DNA of 64,000 nt from Dyadobacter jiangsuensis (GTDB taxonomy: Bacteria > Bacteroidota > Bacteroidia > Cytophagales > Spirosomataceae): contig NZ_PYAS01000007.1 of the NCBI RefSeq assembly GCF_003014695.1, positions 372,001 to 436,000 of the forward strand. The letters run 5' to 3'. The position numbers and the translations under genes are program-made. Shown here piece by piece: positions 42,708-50,317 of the stretch. Each line of letters opens with the position of its first letter. Position 1 is the stretch's first letter. The notes under the pieces are model-generated. The model saw nothing but the letters and a program-made list of their open reading frames with translations, searched no databases and had not been told where the DNA came from.

Positions 42708-43352
42708 ATGCTCCACGTAATTTTATATGACTCCCACCCGATCATTCTGAGGGGTCTTAAAGAGTTTTTCAAAAATCTCGAACACGAGTTTACCTTTTTA
42801 GAAACCGGCACAGTTGCCGGCGTTTCAAGATATCTTGCAAGTCACAAAGTCGATCTGGTAGTGGTGGGAGTGAATGAAAAGACGGGGATAGACTCGAAGA
42901 TTATACAGAAACATAGCACCATTCCGTGGGTGGTCATGTACAATGACAACCTTTACAAAAAGGCATTATCACTCCTGCTTGCGGGAGCAAGCGGGTGCAT
43001 TTCCAAGGGCTGTCCCGATCTGGAAGCCGAAAGATGCCTTCGCGAGGTACTCGCCTCGCGGAGGTATATCTGCGAAAGCACGCTGCAAAAGTTCGGTTAT
43101 GAATTCCTGTTCGACCCCGTCAATCAGTCGCAGATACGTAACTTCCTCAAATATAACCTGCAACGAAAACCCAATAAGCTATCCCCGCGCGAGCAGCAGG
43201 TAGCAGGGCTTTTGGTGAGTGGCATGAAGACCTCGGAAATAGCGACGGCGTTAAACGTTAGGCATAGCACGGTGAGTACGATCAAGCGGACGGTCATGTT
43301 AAAGAAAAACGTCATCAACATCGTCGAATTAGCTTCGGTTTTATCAAATTAA
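42708..43352 (+). CDS. LuxR-type regulator with pseudo-receiver (Asp to Gly)
   Basis: A 214-residue paralogue of the preceding gene, 54 bp downstream. The receiver strands are LHVILYDSHPIILRGLKEFF, VDLVVVGVNEKTG and AGASGCISKGCPD. The phospho-acceptor position is Gly54, so phosphorylation is excluded there; Lys100 is kept. The HTH reads LSPREQQVAGLLVSGMKTSE, then IATALNVRHSTVSTIKRTVM and LKKNVINI. The recognition helix (HSTVST) is the same as in the preceding protein, so they may bind related DNA or form heterodimers. The pair is a likely duplication followed by parallel loss of the active site. Confidence 0.85.
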   Translation: MLHVILYDSHPIILRGLKEFFKNLEHEFTFLETGTVAGVSRYLASHKVDLVVVGVNEKTGIDSKIIQKHSTIPWVVMYNDNLYKKALSLLLAGASGCISKGCPDLEAERCLREVLASRRYICESTLQKFGYEFLFDPVNQSQIRNFLKYNLQRKPNKLSPREQQVAGLLVSGMKTSEIATALNVRHSTVSTIKRTVMLKKNVINIVELASVLSN

Positions 43353-43442
43353 TGAGTCGCAGCTCTTTTGCAATTCAGGTTGAAATGCATTAATTTCAGT
43401 CATTACGATTAAACCGTAATCCTGAAAGGCCCCGTTTCCTAT

Positions 43443-44099
43443 ATGCCGCTCTCCATTATCATAGCCGACGATCACCAGCTTGTCCGGAAAGGACTTCAGA
43501 TGGTCGTCAAAGAAGTCCTGGGATTCAGCGTAGTCGTAGAATTTGCCGAAACAGGCCGGGAAGTGATCGAGAAAATCTCCGCGCGAGAGTTCGATATGCT
43601 CATTACCGACCTGAATATGCCCGAGACCAATGAGCTCGCGCTGATCCCCGATATTTTACGCATCCGGCCGAAGCTCAAAATCCTGGTCGTCACCATGAAG
43701 CCCGACAAGGTATTTGCGGCCCGCTTCTTCCGCGAAGGAGCGCTCGGGTACGTAAACAAAACCGAGCCGGATCAGGTCCTGGCCGAAGCAATCCAGGTTG
43801 TAAGCCAGGGGCGGCGGTACATTTCAAGATCGCAGAGCGAGATTTTTTCCAATGCGCTGATCGGCAATGTCGCCAATACGCCTTTCGACAAGCTCTCGAA
43901 ACGGGAGTTTGAAGTAGCGCTGCTCCTGCTCAAAGGATACGGCGCCCTGGAAGTCGCCAATGCACTGTCTATCAGCGCATCTACGGCCAGCAGTTTCCGC
44001 TGCCGCGTGTTTGATAAACTGGAAATCAAGAACCTGCTGGAACTGAACCATCTTGCCCAGGTGTATCAAATTGATTCAGATTTTGAAGGAGAATCGTAA
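43443..44099 (+). CDS. Canonical NarL/LuxR-type response regulator
   Basis: A 218-residue protein. All receiver residues are present: Asp9-Asp10-His11 (IIADDHQLV), phospho-acceptor Asp56 (LITDLNMPE), Thr84 (VVTMKP) and Lys106 (YVNKTEP). The LuxR HTH (LSKREFEVALLLLKGYGALE, then VANALSISASTASSFRCRVF and DKLEIKN) has a different recognition helix from the two upstream pseudo-receiver proteins. It is the natural partner of the histidine kinase encoded convergently at 44026-47076. The last 74 bp of both genes overlap on opposite strands. Confidence 0.9.
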   Translation: MPLSIIIADDHQLVRKGLQMVVKEVLGFSVVVEFAETGREVIEKISAREFDMLITDLNMPETNELALIPDILRIRPKLKILVVTMKPDKVFAARFFREGALGYVNKTEPDQVLAEAIQVVSQGRRYISRSQSEIFSNALIGNVANTPFDKLSKREFEVALLLLKGYGALEVANALSISASTASSFRCRVFDKLEIKNLLELNHLAQVYQIDSDFEGES

Positions 44100-47076
44100 A
44101 AGTACTGCCCTTTCCGGGCTGGCTGGTGATCGAAATACTTCCCTGAATGTAATCGAGCATGGTATGGATCAGGAGACTGCCCGTGCCGCGATTGCCAGCT
44201 TGCCGGTCGCGGCTCATAAAGAGGGCAATCTGCTCGTCGGTCAGTCCCTGGCCGGTGTCGCTGATCGAGATCAGCAGTTGCCCGTTTTCCTCCCTGCATG
44301 AGAGGGTAATCTCCCCGTCGGTTGTGTTTTTGTTGGCATTGTCAATCAGATTACGAATGATAACCGACAGGATCTGATAATCCGAAATGCATTCCAGATC
44401 GGTGTGCACAATGGTAAGCCGGTTATGATTGACCTTGAACAGCTCCTTGTAAAGTGAAGCGATCTCCTCGAACAATGCATTCAGCGGAAACAGGTTCTTG
44501 CTGATCTTGAACCCCTGCTGCTGCGTGCTGATCCACATGAAAAACTGCTCGGTAAAGCCCAGCAGGTTTTGCGTGCCCATATGCAGGTCGCCCAGGTAGG
44601 CATCGAGGTCGCCCGGCGTGAGATGCTTGTGGTTTTTCAAAAGATTGCCGCTGATGAGTGAAATAAACCGGAGCGGCGAGCGCATATCGTGGAGCACCAT
44701 CGTAATCACGTGGTCTTTGAACCTGTTGCTCTCCAGCAAAGCCATCTCCGATTTCGCCAGGTCATCCACCGCCCCTTTCAGCTCGTGCGTACGTGCGGAA
44801 ATGATATTTTCGAGCTCCTGAGCTTCCTTTTGCAACTTGGTGAGCCGTCGCTTAAAAAGCAGGTAGCCAATCCCGACCGACATACAAATGCAAAGGGTAT
44901 AAAACCACCAGGTGTTGTAGAACCACGGCTGGACCTCTACGGGCAACGTAAATTGGGCCCGGCTATCGGAAATATCGACGCTGTTTCGCCGAACCAACAA
45001 CTTGTAATCGCCCGGCGGAAGACTCGCAATCGTTACCTCGCCATTCTTCTCCACCTTATGCCAGTCAGGATCGAGCCCGGCAACCTGATATTCCAGGTCG
45101 AGGTTCTCCGGATTGCCGAAATATGGGGAAGAAACATGGATGGAAAGCCGTTTGAAGTCGGGCGAAAGGGTAATGCCACCTGTATTGAACGGGATCGACC
45201 GGCCCTTTACCGTCAGGCTATCGGCAAAGATGGCCTTAGTTGGGTAATAGGGTTTGATTTGATGAGGATAAAACCAGACAAGCCCTTTCATGGAAGGAAG
45301 CGACAGGAGGCTGTCCTTTAACCACAGGTAAGAAGGGTCGCAGCCGCCGTTGAATTCGTTCGTAGGCAGGCCGTCGGTACGGTCAAAGCGGAAAAAATTG
45401 ACCTTATCCAACCGCCTTTCCGCAAATGCCTGTAAATCACTTTTCCTTACTTTGAAGAGCCCGTTGTTGCTCGGCAGCCAGAAATAGCCGCTGCCGTCTT
45501 CGATAAATGAATGGACGGTCGTCAGCGACTGCCGTGGCCCGGCGGGCATCCGGTAGAGCTTCTTGTTATGCAAGAGGTAAAACCCCTTTCCATACGTAGA
45601 AATCCACAACTTGTTATCCGCCTCCACATGAACCGTCCGGATGGGCATCGCTTCCAGCAGCGACTTATCGACGCGGTTGCGTTCATAATCATACCATTTT
45701 AAGCCCTTTTCCGTACAAACCAGGAAATACGACGGGCGAATCTGCCTGGCGAACAAAATATTGGCCTTTTGCGGAAACTCCTTGAACCCGACGGCTTTGT
45801 CGTGTACAAGCTTGCCAAAGCCTCTTTCCGACGCAAAAAAGTATTGACCTTCGCCGCCGGGACTCATATGGATTATCTTGTTTTCCGCCGCAACAACCTG
45901 GCTTCGGCCGCTCGCAATGTCGAGCTTATTGAGTTTGTAATTCTGCTCGTAATACAACTGCCCGTTACCCGGCGCGAAAAACCAGGAAGCGATACCCGGT
46001 TCGAAGGGCAGTTGCCTGGGCTTCTCATCGATCGAAATCAGCATGTTTTTCACGACCAGCCGGTCATCGCCTGCTTTGGCTTGTGCATAAAGGCTCTGAT
46101 CCAGAACGGCAGAGGAAAACGGTGGAGCACTGAACTGCGTTTTCCGTACTATAAACAGCCCATCGGTAAGCGAACCCAAATAGAACGTCTGTTGCCCGGG
46201 CATGAAGCGGACAGAAGTTAAAAAGGGCACATGAATATCTTCCAGCTCGACTTCTGAATGGAGCCTGCCGTCGTGCAACGTAATTTTGTAAAGTGATTCG
46301 CCCGCGTACGCGTAAAATCCGTCGGGGCACGGAAAAGTGAGAAAATTTCCCGAAAGAAAATGGACATTGGTAGCCAGCGGCCCGGCAATGGATGTATAGC
46401 TGGTCACCCTGCGACCATCCTTCCATGCTTCAACGCGGTTACCAGGTAAAAGACACGCCAAAAACTGTCCGGCAAATATCGCATACTGCGGATTATCTCC
46501 TGTGTAATCACGCAACGTCACCGGGGCTTTTAAATCCATCGATAAATAGAGCAGGCTTTCCGCATTTCCAAGGTATACCTCATTGTTGGATATGTTCGAT
46601 GAAAAGGGAAATAGTTTCTTTCCCAGGTGACTGTAGAAGTAAGCCAGCTTACGGCGCATCCCCTTATCAACTACTGCCTCCCCTTGCCGCCCCACATGCA
46701 CGGACCAGGCCGGAAGCAGCACCGGGACAGGCGCGGCCTGGCTTCCCGAAACCGCCACTTTGATAATCTGCCCCCCGTACACACGCGCATACAGCGTACC
46801 GCGGTCGTCGCTCGTAAGCCCCTCCACGCGCGTCGATTTCAAACCCGGCAACTCGGAAGTGCCGTATGTGACAAAGCGTTGCCCGTCGTAACGCACCATG
46901 CCCATTTCCGTAGCAAGCCAGCAATAGCCCCATTCATCGAAAACAATGTCTTTGACGCTGTTCTGGGGAAGGCCGTTGTCGGTATTGTATTGTGAAACGA
47001 TATAGCGCTCCTGTGCAGCGAAAGCTGGAAAATCATGCAGAATGAGAGAAATCAACGCGATCAGGAGGATTCTCAT
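44026..47076 (-). CDS. Histidine kinase with periplasmic two-component propeller and Y_Y_Y domain
   Basis: A 1016-residue membrane sensor kinase. A signal peptide (RILLIALISLILHDFPAFAA) leads into a large periplasmic region of reg_prop-type blades (YNTDNGLPQNSVKDIVFDEW, GYCWLATEMGMVRYDGQRFV). A Y_Y_Y domain follows at ~620-705 (LEYQVAGLDPDWHKV ... LPPGDYKLLVRR). One TM helix (WFYTLCICMSVGIGYLLF) and a coiled coil lead to HisKA with His796 in LHDMRSPLRF. The ATPase shows an N box NLIDNANKN, SDTGQGL and GTGSLLIH. Unlike hybrid SusR-type kinases it has no fused receiver or HTH, so it should act through the separate response regulator next door. In Bacteroidota such propellers often sense glycans; the ligand is unknown. 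Confidence 0.92.
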   Translation of the reverse strand: MRILLIALISLILHDFPAFAAQERYIVSQYNTDNGLPQNSVKDIVFDEWGYCWLATEMGMVRYDGQRFVTYGTSELPGLKSTRVEGLTSDDRGTLYARVYGGQIIKVAVSGSQAAPVPVLLPAWSVHVGRQGEAVVDKGMRRKLAYFYSHLGKKLFPFSSNISNNEVYLGNAESLLYLSMDLKAPVTLRDYTGDNPQYAIFAGQFLACLLPGNRVEAWKDGRRVTSYTSIAGPLATNVHFLSGNFLTFPCPDGFYAYAGESLYKITLHDGRLHSEVELEDIHVPFLTSVRFMPGQQTFYLGSLTDGLFIVRKTQFSAPPFSSAVLDQSLYAQAKAGDDRLVVKNMLISIDEKPRQLPFEPGIASWFFAPGNGQLYYEQNYKLNKLDIASGRSQVVAAENKIIHMSPGGEGQYFFASERGFGKLVHDKAVGFKEFPQKANILFARQIRPSYFLVCTEKGLKWYDYERNRVDKSLLEAMPIRTVHVEADNKLWISTYGKGFYLLHNKKLYRMPAGPRQSLTTVHSFIEDGSGYFWLPSNNGLFKVRKSDLQAFAERRLDKVNFFRFDRTDGLPTNEFNGGCDPSYLWLKDSLLSLPSMKGLVWFYPHQIKPYYPTKAIFADSLTVKGRSIPFNTGGITLSPDFKRLSIHVSSPYFGNPENLDLEYQVAGLDPDWHKVEKNGEVTIASLPPGDYKLLVRRNSVDISDSRAQFTLPVEVQPWFYNTWWFYTLCICMSVGIGYLLFKRRLTKLQKEAQELENIISARTHELKGAVDDLAKSEMALLESNRFKDHVITMVLHDMRSPLRFISLISGNLLKNHKHLTPGDLDAYLGDLHMGTQNLLGFTEQFFMWISTQQQGFKISKNLFPLNALFEEIASLYKELFKVNHNRLTIVHTDLECISDYQILSVIIRNLIDNANKNTTDGEITLSCREENGQLLISISDTGQGLTDEQIALFMSRDRQAGNRGTGSLLIHTMLDYIQGSISITSQPGKGSTFTILLQNLNQFDTPGQDGSVPAGS

Positions 47077-47404
47077 AGTTCAACTGTTCTGGGTAGAGGG
47101 TTGTTTATCCTTCAAATTACTAAAATATATGTTTATCTGACAATTACTACTTTTATCAATAGAAGAAGTACTACGCCTGTAAGGAAATTCCTCATTCCAA
47201 CAATATCCAAATTCAATCCACATCTACAAAAACCATTTCTTAATTTTTTGTAGAAATTTTTCTATTCCTACCATCTCCATCGGGTACAACAAATCGATCT
47301 GCAAGTCCTGACCTTTCGGTTAAGAAATATTTCGATTGTTCTGCTGCCTCATTCCCAGGTGGCAGCCGCCTTTATCAACTTTACCTTCTAAATATGCTTA
47401 ACTT
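47077..47404. promoter_or_regulatory. Divergent intergenic region between the kinase and the S74 protein genes
   Basis: This 328-bp A/T-rich gap holds no gene. It contains an inverted repeat CTACAAAAA (47224-47232) / TTTTTGTAG (47245-47253) with a 12-base loop, near the middle. I see no exact TAnnTTTG box on either strand. The repeat is a candidate site for the neighbouring two-component regulators. Confidence 0.35.
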
Positions 47405-48931
47405 ATGAAAATCAGACTATTACAAATTCAGAAATTATGCGCCGCGGCGGCGGTATTCGGGCTGAGCCTCCTGGCTTCGCCGTTGTTTGCCCAGGTCAAG
47501 ATCGGCGATAACCCGACCACCATCAATGCCAATTCCGTGCTTGAAGTAGAAAGTACAAGCAAAGGATTGTTACTGCCCCGTCTTCCACTTACACAAACTA
47601 CCAACCCCGCTCCCCTGAATGCACACGTAGCCGGTATGACGGTGTTCAACACCGCTACGGCCAACGACGTAGTCCCCGGTTTTTACTATAACGACGGTAC
47701 CAAATGGGTGGCGACGGCCGGTGAAACCAACTACACCTACACTTTTGGCGGAGGCCAGCCAAGCGGAAACTGTACCGACGGCGAACTGTATACGGACACC
47801 CTGGAAACCAGCCCGACCTTCGGCCAGCAATACATATGTAAAGGCGGCAGCTGGGTGAGCTACGCCGCTCCCAACCGCACGGCCTGGTACCTTCGGGGTA
47901 CTACCAATGACGCCGGCGGTACCAAAAACGCATGGATTTACCGGAACGGGCACGTGGAGGCACGCACAACCGACAACCTGAAAAGCACCCGGATCACACC
48001 GGATGGCGGTATCAAGCTCTTCCGCGACCCGTCCGCCAACGCAGGCGTCACAAATGGCTATATCGATTTCTCCAATACCACCAGCGATACCTATCCGATG
48101 CGTATCGCCATGCGCAGCGATGCCGCATTGGGAGACCTCGCCTTTACAATCCAGGACCACAGCGGTGTGCGCATGGCCGTTACCCAGGCCGGCCTCGTCG
48201 GGATTGGTACAGGCGTTACCGCGCCCAATTCGCGCTTGCAGGTAGCGGGCATTACCCGTGTGACGCCCGCAGGAGCGCTCACGGGCTCGATGATCCTCGG
48301 TACTTCCAATGAGGACGGCGTGGAGCTCAATCCGGCCGGTACGCTGGCCGTGCAGCGCTCGTCGGTAGGTGCAAACCTGTACCTGACAAAAGTAATCGGC
48401 GGCGGCGACGCATTGAACTGGCAGATCTTCAACCGCTCGGGGAATACCATCGGATCTATCAGCAGCCCGGCCAATAACGTGAACTCCGTGCAGTACAATA
48501 CAACTTCGGACATCCGCCTTAAAGAGAATATTGGTAAAACCAGGTACGGCCTGGCCGACCTGATGAAAATCCGCGTGGCCGATTATAACTACAAAATCGA
48601 CGAGCAAAAAAACCGCCTTACCGGATTCCTGGCACAAGATCTTTACAAAATCTTCCCCAATGCAGTGACTGTCGGCGGCAAAGATCCTAAAACAGAGCCA
48701 TGGCTCGTCGATTATGGCAAAGTAACCCCGCTGATCGTGAAGGCGGTTCAGGAGCAACAGGCGCTCATCGAGCAGTTGCAGGCACAGGTAGCCGACCTCA
48801 AAGCGAAAAACGCCTCGCTCGCCGCCGAGCTTTCCGGAAAAACCCTTTCACAGGAGGAAGTCGCGTCCCTGCGCAGCCTATTGAAAAGCGCATCCGGCGG
48901 CAATACTTCCAGCACGGCTATTGGTAAATAA
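47405..48931 (+). CDS. Secreted tail-fibre-type protein with C-terminal peptidase_S74 chaperone domain
   Basis: A 508-residue exported protein (signal peptide LCAAAAVFGLSLLASPLFAQ). The N-terminal region VKIGDNPTTINANSVLEVES, with SKGLLLPRLPLTQTTNPAPL and YYNDGTKWVA, is the usual opening of Bacteroidota surface proteins of this type. The central part is beta-rich and repetitive. The C-terminal ~130 residues are an S74 intramolecular chaperone: SDIRLKENIGKTRYGLADLM, YNYKIDEQKNRLTGFLAQDL, YKIFPNAV, then a coiled coil (QEQQALIEQLQAQVADLKAK). In phage endosialidases this domain trimerises the fibre and then cuts itself off at a conserved Ser. Here the gene is chromosomal, next to a T9SS protein and a sensor kinase, not in a prophage. 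Confidence 0.87.
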   Translation: MKIRLLQIQKLCAAAAVFGLSLLASPLFAQVKIGDNPTTINANSVLEVESTSKGLLLPRLPLTQTTNPAPLNAHVAGMTVFNTATANDVVPGFYYNDGTKWVATAGETNYTYTFGGGQPSGNCTDGELYTDTLETSPTFGQQYICKGGSWVSYAAPNRTAWYLRGTTNDAGGTKNAWIYRNGHVEARTTDNLKSTRITPDGGIKLFRDPSANAGVTNGYIDFSNTTSDTYPMRIAMRSDAALGDLAFTIQDHSGVRMAVTQAGLVGIGTGVTAPNSRLQVAGITRVTPAGALTGSMILGTSNEDGVELNPAGTLAVQRSSVGANLYLTKVIGGGDALNWQIFNRSGNTIGSISSPANNVNSVQYNTTSDIRLKENIGKTRYGLADLMKIRVADYNYKIDEQKNRLTGFLAQDLYKIFPNAVTVGGKDPKTEPWLVDYGKVTPLIVKAVQEQQALIEQLQAQVADLKAKNASLAAELSGKTLSQEEVASLRSLLKSASGGNTSSTAIGK

Positions 48932-48945
48932 CCCGACCCGGTATC

Positions 48946-50250
48946 ATGAAAAGAGCAACTCAATCAGGATCATGGCTGCATCGCGGCGCATTCGTGGCGC
49001 TGCTCGCCTTATCGGGGGCTGTGCAGGCCCAGCAGGGCAGTTCGGGCAATACCTATGTTTTCGGAGGGGCCCAGATGACTTTCTTCGGACCACACGACTT
49101 CGTGAACGGCGGCAGCGGCGCATTACCGGGCATTATCGGCACGGTGCGGACAGATCCGAATGGCGTCCTTAACTTTGCGGCCACCGCCTCGCATACGGGC
49201 GCGTCAGACGCCGCGCATGTGGATGGCTACGTCCGGAAGTATGGAACTTCGCAGTTCGTATTCCCCGTGGGCGACAATGGCTTCTACGGCCCGTTCGCGG
49301 CCGCCGGCGATGCTACCGACGGCGCCTACTACCATTCCGACCCGACTTCGGCCATTACCGACAACCTCGGAGGCGGCAATTACCCGGCGCTTCCGGCTGG
49401 CGGGCCATTTCCATCGGCCACATTCGAGGCTACCTTGCAGACCGTCAGCACGATCGAATATTGGGATATCAACGGCACGAACGCTACGCCCATCACCCTC
49501 ACCTGGGATGCCGGTAGTAGCATTTCCACCCTCACGACAGCCCAGCTCGACAAACTGACCATTGCCGGATGGAATGGCTCGCAATGGGTTCCGATACCTT
49601 CAAAGGTCGACGTAACATCAGTACTGGGCGGGGCCAGCAGTTTCACGGCCGGCTCCATCACGACCGTCAGCGGATTGGCACCCAACACGTACACGGCCTA
49701 CACATTTGCTTCGCGCGTCACCCCACTGCCGGTTACCCTGGCCGCATTCGATGCCAGGGCCGAGGGCCAGACGGCCTTTCTAACCTGGGCTACCACCGAA
49801 GAAACAAACAGCGACCGGTTTGAAATCGAGCGCAGCATCGACGGCAAGGCCTGGACATTGATAGGAACCGTAAAAGCGGTGGGCGAAAGCACGGTGCGCA
49901 ACGAATACAGCTTTACCGACGCACGACCATCGGGCGCCAGGAACTTCTACCGCCTCCACATGATCGACGTGGATGGGGCGCAGGCGTACAGCCGCGTGAG
50001 GCTCGTCGAATGGCACGGAGCCGGACAATGGGTATTTCCCAATCCGGCCAGCGGGCCCGTGTACGTGAGCAATCCGGCGGGCATTACCCGCGTCATGCTG
50101 ACCGACCTCTCGGGCCGACTTCGCCGGGATGTGCCCGTGGCTACCGACGGCGAGCTGGATATCCAGAACGTACCCGGCGGAACCTATCTGCTGAAAGTGA
50201 TCCGAAAGGACGGCACAGAGGCTACCAGCCGGTTTTTTCTGAGGAAATAG
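48946..50250 (+). CDS. Secreted protein with fibronectin-like module and T9SS sorting domain
   Basis: A 434-residue protein starting 15 bp after the S74 gene, so the two are cotranscribed. A signal peptide (FVALLALSGAVQAQ) is followed by a beta-rich domain of unknown family (NTYVFGGAQMTFFGPHDFVN ... VFPVGDNGFYGPFA ... SDPTSAITDN). The module LPVTLAAFDARAEGQTAFLT ... NFYRLHMIDVDGAQAYSRV follows. The T9SS domain opens with WVFPNPASGPVYVSN and ends SRFFLRK. The N-terminal domain resembles the region found in other T9SS proteins that follow tail-fibre-like proteins. A structural partnership on the surface is inference. Confidence 0.85.
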   Translation: MKRATQSGSWLHRGAFVALLALSGAVQAQQGSSGNTYVFGGAQMTFFGPHDFVNGGSGALPGIIGTVRTDPNGVLNFAATASHTGASDAAHVDGYVRKYGTSQFVFPVGDNGFYGPFAAAGDATDGAYYHSDPTSAITDNLGGGNYPALPAGGPFPSATFEATLQTVSTIEYWDINGTNATPITLTWDAGSSISTLTTAQLDKLTIAGWNGSQWVPIPSKVDVTSVLGGASSFTAGSITTVSGLAPNTYTAYTFASRVTPLPVTLAAFDARAEGQTAFLTWATTEETNSDRFEIERSIDGKAWTLIGTVKAVGESTVRNEYSFTDARPSGARNFYRLHMIDVDGAQAYSRVRLVEWHGAGQWVFPNPASGPVYVSNPAGITRVMLTDLSGRLRRDVPVATDGELDIQNVPGGTYLLKVIRKDGTEATSRFFLRK

Positions 50251-50255
50251 ACACT

Positions 50256-50289
50256 AAAAAGGTCTGTAAGATTGCTTACAGACCTTTTT
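50256..50289. terminator. Bidirectional terminator between convergent T9SS and alpha-galactosidase genes
   Basis: AAAAAGGTCTGTAAG (50256-50270) and CTTACAGACCTTTTT (50275-50289) are perfect 15-base arms with an ATTG loop. Flanking A and T runs make it functional in both directions. Confidence 0.88.
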
Positions 50290-50317
50290 GATATTACCCA
50301 TTTTAACCTACTGCCAA

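Noticed and set aside
47405..48931. Prophage remnant suggested by the tail-fibre domain
   Set aside because: No capsid, terminase, integrase or lysis gene is nearby. S74 domains are common in secreted Bacteroidota proteins.
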